A DNA stretch of 27,025 nt. Origin: Hypsibius dujardini (lineage: Eukaryota > Tardigrada > Eutardigrada > Parachela > Hypsibiidae). Under the pieces are notes generated by a model. It worked only from the letters and a program-made list of their open reading frames with translations, was not told the DNA's origin and searched no databases. Below, one piece after another: positions 1-9,900 of this stretch (its first letter is position 1; each line of letters begins with the position of its first letter). The stretch is from contig LRSR01007096.1 in NCBI GenBank assembly GCA_001579985.1, positions 1 to 27,025 of the forward strand. Reading direction: 5' to 3'. The translations under genes were made by a program, and so were the position numbers.

Positions 1-72
1 CTTGAAGTGATATGGATATATATCACGTCACATATGACACATCCCCTAGTTGGTCCCATATTCTAAGGTCTG
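1..72. repeat. Upstream flank of a receptor duplication unit
   Basis: These bases resemble 21313-21385, upstream of copy 3, including the near-palindrome TGATATGGATATATATCA followed by a CACGTCACAT-like stretch. They are taken as what remains of the 5' flank of the copy 1 duplication unit. The similarity stops where the inverted-repeat element at 75 begins. No coding potential was seen. Confidence 0.6.
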
Positions 73-74
73 CA

Positions 75-712
75 TGAAAACTACGAAAAAAAGAAAAAAC
101 GGAAAACGGGAAAACTACAAACGAAATTCGAAATCACGAAAAACCAAAAAATTGCAAAATACGGAAAACTACGAAAATTAATATTACTAAAAACGAAAAA
201 GCATACAAATTAAAATATATTTTAATACACCCTTATGTTCGTATGTTGGAGTATGTATGCCTTCTGTAAGGTCAGGGAAGGGCACTGCTCTGTCCATGCC
301 TTCCCTTTGGCTGTTTTACACTGTTTGCTTTTATAAGCCGAGCCTCAACTTTACCCCAAATCGGCTAAAACAAGTGAAAGTCATGAAGCTAGAGGGCAAA
401 AAAAAGAAAAATCAATGGGAAAAGCTCGCAATTTTTTCGGAAAGACACGCGGTTACTAGCCAGTTTACGTTTAGCACGCATTTTCAGATAAGAAACTTTC
501 TACATAATTTTATTTCGAATACCCAGAAGGAGATCGAGCTTTTCACGTTAGACGATAACGACAATCTTAATAACTATCTAGATATAGAGCAGGCGAGAGT
601 CAGGGCATAGTTTTTTTATATATTCGTATATATGTTTTTTCGTGTATTCAATTTTCGTTAAATTGAATTTACGTAATTTTCCAGTTTTTTCTCTTTTTTT
701 TCGTAGTTTTCA
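75..712. mobile_element. 638-bp terminal-inverted-repeat element
   Basis: The left end reads TGAAAACTACGAAAAAAAG and the right end is its near-exact reverse complement, with matching A-rich sequence continuing inward for over 30 bases. Further copies of a GAAAACTACRAA motif lie just inside the left end, as subterminal repeats often do. The arms enclose a single ORF at 257-610. No clear target-site duplication could be read at the edges, so the superfamily is not assigned. It appears to interrupt the flank shared with 21313-21385. Confidence 0.6.
257..610 (+). CDS. Hypothetical 117-aa ORF inside the TIR element
   Basis: An ATG-started open frame of 117 codons lies centrally between the inverted repeats at 75 and 712. 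The product is basic and polar in the middle, with a Lys run near residues 49-52, and ends in an acidic, Asn/Asp-rich tail followed by an Arg pair. No family was recognised. Its placement suggests a remnant of an element-encoded protein or a captured fragment. It could also be a chance ORF, since AT-rich sequence with a few GC-rich patches can stay open at this length. Confidence 0.3.
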   Translation: MPSVRSGKGTALSMPSLWLFYTVCFYKPSLNFTPNRLKQVKVMKLEGKKKKNQWEKLAIFSERHAVTSQFTFSTHFQIRNFLHNFISNTQKEIELFTLDDNDNLNNYLDIEQARVRA

Positions 713-804
713 GGTAGGCCAATGCGAGATATGTGCAAGACAGCTCGGTGAACTATGTGCGGATGTCTGTCACGTCGTTTGAAACGTTCAATTGAGAAAG
801 GATT

Positions 805-1435
805 TTATGAGACTCCACGAAGATCTCGTTTAGAGAAATGCTCAAGGCTGTCGTGTTTTTGTCGCCTGTACAATTTTTTGGATTGACTGACTCGTGGGGA
901 CGTGGTAAATCTTGTGCGTGTTTGTATGGAAAAAACGTGCTCGAAAGTATCATCGTCTGAACCTTGTTCAGACTCATCTGGAAGGACCAAGGGTGCAGGA
1001 CGGTTGTACTGCTGCGGGTGGCGAGCAGAGCGGGAGAGGGGTGCGCGACCTGGGCTAGGGGGTTCTCTGACTTCAGCCACTGCCGAATTTTCAACACGTC
1101 TCAAAAGAGTAGGCTGAGGGATCCGACCTCCTCGCTGGTCATTCAGCTTCACATTAGAGCCCGACGTGAAACCGGCATCTTCCAGAGTCTTTGCTGCTTT
1201 AGGGCGAAGTTTCAAACATTGAACCAGTTCTGCACTGGTGTCCTGTAGGAGGGCTGGTGCGGGAACGACAACGGCTGTGGCAGCACCGACGGACGCGAAG
1301 GTTACCGGAGGGCCCCTCATATAGAGTGACGTTCTGGTGGTCGACGTGGTCCGCAACGATGCGCTCGATGAGGTTTAGTTTCAAGCCGGTGGTATTAAGA
1401 CTCATCGCGTTCAGAATTTCTTTCAGCTAGGGCAT
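805..1435 (-). pseudogene. SAP-domain protein relic, probably transposon-derived
   Basis: Read on the minus strand from an ATG at 1435-1433, the frame hits a stop at codon 3. It then gives a segment (about 1426-1337) reading LKEILNAMSLNTTGLKLNLI followed by ERIVADH. This matches the SAP-motif pattern (Leu-rich helix, Gly-Leu-x-x-x-Gly-like turn, Lys-x-x-Leu-Ile-Glu-Arg helix), a DNA-binding fold. The frame shifts near 1310 into a 183-codon Pro/Arg-rich stretch with an acidic SDDD patch. A third frame (to 753) remains open beyond that. The stop and frame changes indicate a decayed gene. SAP domains occur in host nuclear proteins and in some transposon or retroelement proteins. The transposon assignment is inferred from the repeat-rich surroundings. 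Confidence 0.45.
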
Positions 1436-2310
1436 GCGGAGGAGCTTGAGCCTGTCAGCGGTCTATGGCATAAGTGCAGGCGGAGGTTAAAAGTTACAGG
1501 GAAAAAAATACAGTTTCACAAAAGAGACGAGAAGAGCCGCAATGTGAAAGAAGGAAACTGTAAAAAATAAAATGTGTGCAACGCTATTTATAGTTGCGCT
1601 GGACTTTACGCAAAGGGCTCAAGAAGCATTCGGCAAAAAATGAACAGTCGCAACACTTAGACGGCGTGGTCCGGCGAGAGAAAATACGGAGAAATCTTCA
1701 TTAGTTATAAGCAGATTTAGGGAACTGAATCTTTTCCATAACTATTTCCGACGGAAGCAGACACGGTATTGCGGGACAAACAGGGTCTGTCATCCCATCT
1801 CCACGTGGGACTGTGGGGAGTGTCGAGTCTCTGAACAACCCCTATGTATTGTAGACGACGAAAAACCCTTTGTGACACCTCTTGAAGGTCAACCATGCCG
1901 ACGGATAAACCTTCTTGGTATACCATTTTGTTTCGCCATCGAATGCAAAGCCCTAAAGACTGGCTTTCCTGGATCCCTTCCAACACCAAAATCTTAAAGG
2001 CGCCCTTTAGCCCGACACCGCGTCGGTCTTTGGCGCATCAAACGAGGTATCACTAAGGATTTTCCGACTTTGGAGCGCCAAGGAAACTGTCTATAAGATT
2101 TTTCCATACAACTTTAGGCAATCTTTTACATGTGAAAATCCTAACAATCCAAATCTTAACGGCCCGGTCGGTCGAACGGTCAATCCGCCACTGCCCCTCT
2201 GATGCGAGATATGTGCAAGACAGCAATATCTGTCAGTTTAGTATATCTGTCTTGGGACCTCCTAGTTTGCCGGAATGCAGTTGGCGACATAAGATCGGGC
2301 AAGCCATGCC
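1436..2310. other. Intergenic stretch with a repeat fragment
   Basis: No gene was recognised. At 1769-1815 it shares the GGTCTGTCATCCCATCTCC block with 12228-12246, upstream of copy 2. At 2229-2310 it resumes the same flank (cf. 12275-12357 and 21930-22010). The piece between, about 1815-2224, is absent from copies 2 and 3 and is probably an insertion. It ends in a GCGAGATATGTGCAAGACAG motif that also occurs at 724-743, which marks it as an interspersed repeat. Confidence 0.5.
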
Positions 2311-2399
2311 TTACGTAGTAAGTATGTAGTAAAGTATGTAGTAAGTATGTAGTAAGTACGTAGTAAGTATGTAGTAAGTACGTAGTAAGTAAGTAGTAT
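2311..2399. repeat. 11-bp minisatellite (GTAGTAAGTAT)n
   Basis: About eight imperfect copies of an 11-base unit, GTAGTAAGTAT or GTAGTAAGTAC, run head to tail. The equivalent place upstream of copies 2 and 3 (12352-12365, 22009-22022) has only TTACGTAACATATATG-like single sequence, so the expansion is specific to copy 1. Confidence 0.85.
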
Positions 2400-2832
2400 A
2401 TGTTGTAACCCGAACTAAACCAAGCAGAACGAGTACATAGGAGATTGCGGCGGAGACTGTATGACTAGGTCCTGGCGGAAACTGCATGAGAGTTGCGTTG
2501 TTGGGACTTTATGCCTTGTCACATGAACGATTACAATAGATGGTGGCGAGCAAGATAGTATAACCTTTAAAACTCGATCTAACTAAACATGAGGAGCGTG
2601 CAGTCCCGATTGTCGGCTTGAAGTTTATGCCCCTCACACTAATTAATTACTTTCATCATGTGCTAGCACCTTCACCTTCTTCATGATGGAGCTGCTGCCC
2701 GTGCAGGTGGCAATGGACAGCTTCGTAAGTGTGGGACGTATCTTTATTAAACAAATACCGGTACATTTCATACTGTTCTTGGGGAAAGGGGAAAACTTTT
2801 CTGATCGAAATTGAAAAAGATGTGTATGCTTA

Positions 2833-3553
2833 CCCTAGTAGACATCTGGCGTACGAAAAGTATTTTTTCTGTACACATTAAGGACGAATTGTCACCTTAA
2901 ATTTTTACGTAGAAACAGCGGCTTACATCATGCATATTATGTACGACCACCACAAAACGTACGCTGTGCCAGGTCTTATTATGTAGGATCGCATACAGTT
3001 CTCAGCCCTTAAAAAACATTACGCAGGGAAAATATAGTGTCTGACGAAAACTTTGCACGCTTTGTAACTTCGTAAAAATGGACTAGGCGTCGAATCGCGC
3101 GAATTTTCTAACTACTGACGCTTGACAAACCAAGTTATAGTAACGCCAGAATATTATTCCAAGCTTCCCACAGCCTTGAAAACGGGAAAAAATAAGTTTT
3201 GCAGTTCTTTGCGAAAATACTAAAACTGTTTCAAAATAATGTTGGACACATAATTCGCCGTGTTTTAAAATAATTAGAAATCCCACCATTGCGTCCCAGA
3301 AGATGCCAAACCCTGGGCACCCTGCACAAACTTTTATTCTAGCATTACTTCTAAAAACTTTTCGCCTTTCGAATACGAATGAGTAAGGCGTATAAATTTT
3401 GTAAGCTCACACATGTCCTTTCACAAAAATTAAGACGGATACAAAGAGTGGCCATGTGAACGACCTCACAAATTCTGTGCGGAATGGCGTATAATTTGTG
3501 TAAAAATTTAATTTTTCGTATAACCTATCGTACTTGATTTCGTCATGTGTACT
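2833..3553. mobile_element. piggyBac-like non-autonomous element in intron 1
   Basis: The ends are CCCTAGTAGACAT and, inverted, CCCTAGTACACAT, enclosing about 720 bases. Copy 3 gives the empty site: TGTATGCTTACGATGCGG there reads TATGCTTA, insert, TTACGATGCGG here, so TTA is duplicated. Termini starting CCCTAG and a TTAA-type target are typical of piggyBac-group elements, although the target here is TTAC. No transposase frame was recognised inside, so it would be a MITE-like passenger. The minus-strand ORFs at 3083-3289 and 3407-3616 have no recognisable content. Confidence 0.65.
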
Positions 3554-4525
3554 AGGGTTACGATGCGGAATATAGCCGCCTAGATAGCCACACAGTCGGA
3601 CAAAGTCAATTAACAAAATGACCCAATGACCGATTTGGTAAAAAGCTCCTGATTCGCAGCGCAGTATTGAAATTTTACTAAAAAAGGTTCGATAATTTTG
3701 AACGATTTTGCCATTCGAGGTTACATTTGCGGCTATATTGCGATCTATTTTATGACATGGCGGCTAATTGTTCACGCAAAGCAGAGCACCCAATGAATAT
3801 TCCATTTGATTCCTCTGCCAAATCATTTGATCACTTAAAGCTATAACTAAATTTCTAATCGGGAGAAACTGTTATAACTTTGGTCAAAACATTTCTCCCT
3901 TGTCTTCTTAATTCAAAATCACAATCCTATTTGTCTGTATTCTTAACTTCTACTTGCATTTCACAGGCTCACAATGTGACTTCGGCACACAACGTGGTCC
4001 GGTTAATTTGCCGACGGTTGCATTTCGAGTGCGCAATGCTAGTCTCTCTCAAAGCGTTACACGATCGGAAAGTGGTTATTATATAACAGTTCTCATTTTT
4101 TTAGGTGCACTTTCGCCGTCGAAAACCATCAGTGGGGCTCATCAGCAAGCGATTTCCACGCCTTCATCCAGGCGACCTTTGGCGATAACACCACCAACGC
4201 TATCGGCATTGCTCTCATCACAATAACGATGGATCGGATGCGGGAGATTGACTTCATCTACCCTTCCGCGGGTGTTCATTATGTGATTGCAGTGTGTGAG
4301 AAACATTTGGTTTCCGCGGGAGATGGAGCGTTTTTTATCGCGCTTTTCGAAGGCGTTCCTGTGATCGCCACGTTGGCAGTCATTGCGCTCATCTGATGAT
4401 GACCGGACTGATCACCTCCAGCAAAGTGCTGATGAGGCAATTATGCGCGTCTTCGTCCATGTCCTCGGGAATTTCGGCCTTGACGCATTCGTTATTCCGC
4501 CTTTACACGATCGCATTCGGCCAAG

Positions 4526-5896
4526 GTATATGCATATAATGTTTATTATTTATTTATATTTACATGTTACATGTTACATGTTACATGAATAAACGTGAAA
4601 TCCCCCCCCCCCACACCACCCTGCCACTGCCACTGGAAGTTCAGGTTTCGGATTCCGACATAGACTGGCTATCAGCTGACATCAGATTGAGAGACCCTCC
4701 ATGCTAGATAAACAGCCCTAGTCGCAAGGGGCAGTTATCTTTCTTTTTCTTAATCAATAAAATGGACCAGAAGTATTTTTATTTAAAAATAAGAGTGCGC
4801 CTTTAACTTTTGTCTTTTATTCGAACGCACAGCTACCTTCACCCCCCCCCCCGCCTGACCTGCTGCTCTTGGATCAATATCCTCACCCGGACATTATAGT
4901 GTTTGGCTTGTCATTCTAATTTAATATCCGGCCACAACTCTCACACAGCTGCTCGATGGTTACTTGCAAAGTTTTGATTTTACGTCTAAATTGAACTTTT
5001 CCTTCTGCACCGATTTTGTCCTATACATATAACATGGGGGGAGGCTAAACTTAATGTAAATCCCTCTATATGGTATGTAGAACAATTTTCACGGTCAAAC
5101 ATGTGAAACGCACCTCCTCTAAGTTGAATTCGACATTGTTCCTTAAAAATTTCCGACGAAATCACTCTTGCTTCTTACTTCAATCTAACCTGCAAGCCAC
5201 TGCAGTGTTTATATGCGCACTGAGCTGCACGCTCTTTTGTACGCTCTAAATTTTGTTAAATTGGCGCCGATCGTTTAAAGTGAAACCCTGACAAGGAAGG
5301 AGCTAGCTCTTGTCCAGAAAGTTCATCTGTTAAAGGATCTCGGTCATTTGAAACAGAACTCTGCGACGGCTAAGTACGAAATTTCTACCACTGTGTTTTA
5401 CTGGGGAAAGTTTGCCCCCCCCCCCGGCCGGGGCGCCCTTGGGGGCCCCTAGGCTGATATTAACCCCTCGTCTATGTTGAAAAAAATACATTGGTTTTTT
5501 GGGGTTATTAGATGAGTTATACTGTACTTGAATACATAAAACAAAACAGCTTTGCTTTTCGCACGTTACGGAAAAATTCCAGTTTGTTATACTTCCCGGA
5601 CTGAAAATTGACTTAGCACTTTCTGGTTATCTAAATTAATTATTTATAACTTGTTTACTTGTTAACTTGTAGTTTGTTTACACTAGACGAAGGGAGATAA
5701 AGCAGCAGAAACAGGTAAAATAAAAAACGGAAAACCAAAGCAGTCAATCAACCAATCAAGGAAGAAACGCAACCAAAGTTATACCAAATAGGAAATTCTC
5801 AGCAACATGGGAAAAGCCGTGCAGTATTATTTCACGAAATGAAGCAAAATCAAAACTTTGCAAGTAACCTGCAAGCAGCTGTACGTATGTTTTCAG
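4526..5896. other. Intron 3 of copy 1
   Basis: This is non-coding spacer between the pore-loop exon and the M3 exon. It begins GTATATGCATATAATG, as in copy 2 at 13820. It contains a TTACATG tandem repeat (about 4563-4587) that is single in copy 2, three poly-C runs (about 4601-4612, 4842-4852, 5417-5426), and a GC-rich self-complementary patch GGGGCGCCCTTGGGGGCCCC at 5434-5453. No exon or RNA gene was seen. Confidence 0.6.
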
Positions 5897-6257
5897 ACAG
5901 TGTGGCATTCACCAGATCCACTCCTCGGTCCCTGTACGGCCTCTACATCGTGTGGTTCTTCATGGTGACAGTTGTCGGGGCGGTGGTCTGTTCTCTTCTC
6001 CCATCTTACCTCACGGTATCCACGGCACAACTTCCGTTTACCGATCTCCAGTCGTTCCAACGGTCCGGTTACAATCTCGTGGGACCGCCGTTGGCGTTTA
6101 AAATACTGAATGTGCGTCTCTACAAACACTCAGCCTCATAGGTGCTGCTTCAAACTGTGGGCACACGTGAATCTATGACTTCCATAAATAAGGTCCACAG
6201 AGGCTCGTTTAGAGCTCTCATAAAACGAAACCAGAATCCCTTATGGGTAGAACCAGC

Positions 6258-6640
6258 TCGGAAAAGTGTATTTTTTGGCAGAATATCAAAGTCCGGAAAA
6301 CACTTTAAGATTCCATTGGTCCTGATTTTCACTAAAAACTTCAGCTTTTGAAAAGCTGAAGTTTGAAATTCGAAGAGTTTTGACACTTCATACCCCTTTC
6401 GAAATTCAATTTGGAGTCTTTCTTGGATATCAAGGGACGGAGCTATGAGCCAGTTTCAATTTCGCCCAGGAAGGTCAGAGCCACATTTCAAAAGTAACCC
6501 ATAACTCCGCCCCCTGGGCATCAAACGAATATTCTGCTAATGCCAATCGATTTCAAATTGAGTTTGGAGAAGAATAATATCAAATATCTTGAAATGAAGC
6601 TTTTGAAAGAAACTAAAACCTTCGTTTTTTTATGTACTTC
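6258..6640. mobile_element. Relative of the foldback element, in intron 4 of copy 1
   Basis: The segment holds a short hairpin, CTTCAGCTTTTGAAAAGCTGAAG, at about 6339-6361. Its later part, AACTCCGCCCCCTGGGCATC followed by an ATTCTGCTAATGCCAATCGA-type stretch, matches the centre of the foldback at 15608-16173 (AGTTCCGCCCCCTGGCATCC, CTGATGCCAGTTGAT). The left part, from GCTCGGAAAAGTGTATTTTT, is repeated at 24381-24535 in the remains of copy 3. It is taken as a degraded member of the same repeat family. No coding content was found. Confidence 0.5.
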
Positions 6641-7415
6641 CAGTTTTTAAAAAATGAATCCTCGGGTTTTCTCAGGTTTTAAATGTAAATATACACCAAT
6701 AATACTATAGATCGGCTACATAAGCATTAATATTTGGAGTAGAGGTTCTTCTTATGGGTTATTATGAGTGGGAAAAGAAGTGGATAGTTAAATTCCATTT
6801 AGGAAAGCTCCGACCCGGTTAAGCAAACATTGGCAAACGAGATCCAAGTGGTTCCGCTGAGTGAGGAAAAATTCTACGACTGCGCGGAACGAGATGAGCC
6901 CCTCCATGGTAAGTATCTGCAGAAGACGGCGTTCGCAAACGTCGCTGGCTTTTCGCACTTCAGCCCACGTTGCCAGACCTCGGTTATCGCGGTGTCCCAT
7001 TTGGCCCATATCTTCATGGCGACATTCTTAACGACAAAACGGTCGCATTTGCGTAATAACTTCACAAGAGAGTAAGGCAACCTTAACAGAATGCATTTGG
7101 AAGAAAAAAATGTCAAGTTTCTAACCTCCTCGTTTTATCTCCTACCTTTCCAGGTATCTCGTCCTCCAGGAGCACGGTCTGATCCAGCACCTAGACACCT
7201 TGCAGTACTACGATAGTATCCGAAAGACAGGTTTCACCGTTCAGCAGGCTCAACGCTGCCAGACAAAAGCCTTTGTTTCCACCAGTACCGTCTCACGCAA
7301 ATCGATCAGCTGGCGTACCCTCGCGTTTGGGTTTTGGTTTTGCGCAGCTTCCGCGGGAGTTTCTGTTTATATTTTGGTGATTGAACAAATGGTACATAGC
7401 CTACGAAACTCGTGA

Positions 7416-7760
7416 CGAACTCGGGAGCCTGTTTTTACTGAAAACGCTTATGTAAAATAATCACTTCCGGTACGTTACGAATGATGCCAAATATGGCCTT
7501 TACAGTCCGGGTGCATTGATGTCAGACCGTGTAGCCCAAGATAATGGGCCTAAGGGCCTACGGCCAAAGGAATCAAAGTAATTCACAATGCAGTGAAGAA
7601 TGCCTCAAGGCAGCGTACAAGAATCTCTGGATCCGGCCGATCCTGGAAATAAAATTTGTGATTCAACCGATTTGAGGCTTTATTAGGCCATTATGCAAAA
7701 GCCATTGTGTGAGAGTCGTTATATTAGGCCTTTGTGCAGGAGGTTTTCAAAAATGTGAAA
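7416..7760. other. Shared 3' flank of copy 1
   Basis: Non-coding sequence after the copy 1 stop codon matches 18128-18452 after copy 2, for example GACCGTGTAGCCCAAGATAA. It is part of the duplicated unit. It contains AATAAA at 7648-7653, a possible poly(A) signal that copy 2 lacks at the same place, and a run of diverged AGCC/GGCCTTTRT-type short repeats at about 7680-7745. The homology ends near 7756. Confidence 0.55.
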
Positions 7761-7773
7761 CAGGGCGGGGCCC

Positions 7774-7775
7774 TG

Positions 7776-7823
<48 letters not shown>
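7774..7823. repeat. (GTCT)n microsatellite
   Basis: About twelve nearly perfect GTCT units. The same motif family appears as (GACA)n at 9474-9500 and 26996-27025. It lies at the edge of the region shared with copy 2, where the sequence after the copy 2 flank is instead a D-like exon fragment. Confidence 0.9.
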
Positions 7824-7827
<4 letters not shown>

Positions 7828-8897
7828 ACAATCAGGGGCGAGATAATCATATTCGGTGCTCGCATATGATTGGCTAGTGTAATCTAGGCGCCCTACCCCT
7901 TGGACTACAGTGTATATCAAGCTCGAACGTTGCCGAAGATGAACGTCTGAAAGCTTTAGGGACTGGCTTTCAATAAACGATAAAATCTGTTAGTTCTCCG
8001 TACTAGTAAGAAATGCCTGAACAATGCATCAATTCTGTTTTCGCAAAACATTTGACAGAGCTCCTCGGTCTTTCCATTTTCCTCTTCCCTTTTCCCATTT
8101 TGTTCTGTTGATTTTGTGATTGCTGACCAAGATCCCTTTGAGTTATCATAAGAAATGAATTATTTTGGAAACCCCGGTTGTTCTTCAATCTTTTGATGTA
8201 AGAACTCTTGCGATGTGGACATTGGTCGAATAAATGGTGTGGCCATAATTGTTACGCCTGCGGCGTAATTATGGTTGTATGTGTAGTGGTTGATGGAATA
8301 GCACTAATCGGACACGGCCTGGGACTTATCTATGTACTACAACAACTATCATTACAGGAGAAAAAAAGGACTAAAAGACTAACCAAACCAAAGTTCAGGC
8401 AGGAAAAAGCTCTAGAAAATATGAAAAAACTTAGAACTTACGTACTAATTACTGTTACTGGAGAGAGGAGTTACTTTTATAGTCGTGCAACATGAGAAAC
8501 CAAAGTAGATAAGTAGTACATGCAAATAAGAAGAGAACCAGACCGACCGGTGTTCAGTCACAAAGAACCAATAGGAAAAAGTAAACATCCACACGCTTGA
8601 GGATATAATTAATTAATTAGACGGAAATAGGGCGCATTTTGAAAATAAAAGTCGTGCTGTAAATGATGATGCGCCGATGGCGCGGGAGGGTAACTCCATA
8701 TCCCGTGGTCAGTGCCAGCTATTTTAATGTGGCGATGCCTGAGTTAGGCAGATGTGTGTGTTTGGCAGCAGTGCCCGCAATATAACCGTGGGTGTAAAGA
8801 TAAAACACTAAAAAAAACACTCCGTATTTTATCGAGTGAAGATATTGGTCAACATCGAAAAACAGAAAAGGGGAGGAGACAAAAGGGGGAAGGGGAG
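7824..8897. other. Intergenic region without a recognised gene
   Basis: No supported gene. A 95-codon + ORF at 8208-8495 encodes a hydrophobic stretch (residues about 19-48) followed by a Lys-rich tail. It has no recognised family and no support from the paralogous units. GAGCTCCTCGGTCTTTCCAT at 8058-8077 resembles 13902-13921, a shared repeat fragment. Confidence 0.4.
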
Positions 8898-9475
8898 TAG
8901 AGCTCTGCAAACCGCACCGTAGCCCGCACCGCACTGCCACGGTTTCCCTTTTCCAATCCACCGCGAACCGCACTTATCGTCTTTTTTTGCCAAATTTTTA
9001 AAAATTAAGCAATGAATTATGAATATATCCCCGTTATGGTTTTGTGCTAAAGCAAGAGAACCTGCTGATTTGTTTACCTTTCAAAAAGTGCTTGTATACG
9101 GCGCAGAGGCCTTAAAACGGAACACCAGTTCAGCAAGCCAAGTGTCCGATTTAAAGTCACATTTGCGCATCATTTTTGGCACTCAACGCACATTTTTACG
9201 CAAGAGCTCCGCACTGCAAAAACGTTTAAACGATTTTCTTTTTGAATACAATTTTGAAATGTCTTTATCCTTGAGCCACGACGAATCTGAAGTGTCTGTT
9301 GTGGAAGTAAAACAACGTCTGATGCAACATTCAGCCGATTCTACAACAAAAGCTGAACTTCAATTAAATTACATTTTAAAAGTTCATCGATGCTGAATTT
9401 GGCGGTGCGGTTTGCGGTTTGAAAATAGGCTGCGGTGCGGGTTGCGGATTGATTTTTTTCTACCTGTGCAGACCA
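8898..9475. mobile_element. hAT-like element with GCGGTGCGG subterminal repeats
   Basis: The left end, TAGAGCTCTGCAAACCGCACCG, is followed by repeated CCGCACCGCA motifs. The right end has the complementary GCGGTGCGGTTTGCGG and GCGGTGCGGGTTGCGG blocks and finishes near CTGTGCAGACC. The TCTGCA terminus and clustered inverted CCGCACC/GGTGCGG subterminal repeats resemble hAT-type non-autonomous elements. The terminal match is short and no 8-bp target duplication was identified, so the class is tentative. It encloses the ORF at 9019-9396 and abuts a (GACA)n tract. Confidence 0.5.
9019..9396 (+). CDS. Hypothetical 125-aa ORF inside the hAT-like element
   Basis: An ATG-started frame of 125 codons fills the space between the GC-rich inverted subterminal repeats, ending where the right-hand repeats begin. 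The product is mixed in charge: a basic middle (about residues 45-72) with the string FLRKSSALQKRLNDFLFEYN, then an acidic stretch around residues 86-98. It has helix-forming character and two Cys residues in all. No domain was recognised. Position suggests a transposase remnant or a captured gene fragment. Confidence 0.4.
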   Translation: MNISPLWFCAKAREPADLFTFQKVLVYGAEALKRNTSSASQVSDLKSHLRIIFGTQRTFLRKSSALQKRLNDFLFEYNFEMSLSLSHDESEVSVVEVKQRLMQHSADSTTKAELQLNYILKVHRC

Positions 9476-9500
9476 GACAGACAGACAGACAGACAGACAG
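9474..9500. repeat. (GACA)n microsatellite
   Basis: About six GACA units directly at the right edge of the hAT-like element. Confidence 0.8.
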
Positions 9501-9625
9501 AGATACAAGCAGAGGCGTTTTTTTCATTGGCCTCTATATAATGGTTATTGGTATTTGTTCTAAGAGTTTAATGGATCTAATAGGTACCTGGTTCTCCTCA
9601 AACATGGTCTGTTATCTCATCTATA

Positions 9626-9900
9626 CGACGCCTTTTTAACGGGCTTCCGTTTTTTAATGGCCAATTTTACGTTCAATTCATGCGATTCAGTATTGAACTT
9701 TGAAGTTTTCCTAGGTATTTTTTGCCCAGCCCAGCCCATACATTTACAAAATCCACTTTTGCGCATAATAACACGCCTTTTTAACGGGCTTTCAATTAGT
9801 AGGAGCCGAGTTCTCGTTCAGTTCAGAAGATTCGACGGGCTGTTTTCTGCAAATTTTTCAGGTCCTTCACCCACGGCCCAGGCCCCACCTTAACTGAACA
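9626..9900. repeat. Diverged tandem duplication, period about 143 bp
   Basis: CGCCTTTTTAACGGGCTT occurs at 9630 and again at 9773. The sequence after each is loosely alignable: TTCAATTCATGCGATTCAG against TTCAGTTCAGAAGATTCGA, then GCCCAGCCCAGCCC against CGGCCCAGGCCCC. This indicates two old tandem units. No coding signal was recognised. Confidence 0.45.

Larger units (their letters stand above)
2683..7415 (+). pseudogene. Receptor copy 1: IR/iGluR-like gene with frameshift
   Basis: This has the same six-exon plan as copy 2: 2683-2724 (two possible ATGs, 2683 and 2686), 3967-4028, 4105-4525, 5897-6111, 6803-7071 and 7154-7415. All splice sites are GT-AG (donors GTAAGT, GTGCGC, GTATAT, GTGCGT, GTAAGG). 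The S1 motif TMDRMREIDF, M3 (exon 4) and M4 with a TGA stop (exon 6) are present. Exon 3 is 421 bases instead of the 425 seen in copy 2 and gene D. Four bases are missing just after M1 near 4392, giving TGATGATGA stops in frame and displacing the pore loop. All other exons remain open, so the loss looks recent. Intron 1 carries an insertion at 2833-3553. A sequencing error cannot be excluded. AATAAA occurs at 7648. Confidence 0.8.

Noticed and set aside
5839-5896. In-frame extension upstream of the M3 exon of copy 1 (MKQNQNFASNL...)
   Set aside because: It lies before the TTTTCAG acceptor shared by copies 1-3 and is not conserved in the other copies. It is intron sequence read through by chance.
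6900-6912. CATGGTAAGTATCTG inside exon 5 (also at 17604) looks like a splice donor
   Set aside because: The frame continues open and the following residues align with gene D exon 5, so this is coding sequence in all copies.
7774-7823. Tetranucleotide array considered as a CRISPR-like or telomeric repeat
   Set aside because: Pure GTCT repeats without spacers, typical of a eukaryotic microsatellite.
8208-8495. 95-codon ORF with a hydrophobic stretch
   Set aside because: Composition-driven; no relation to the receptor family and no second copy in the window to test conservation.
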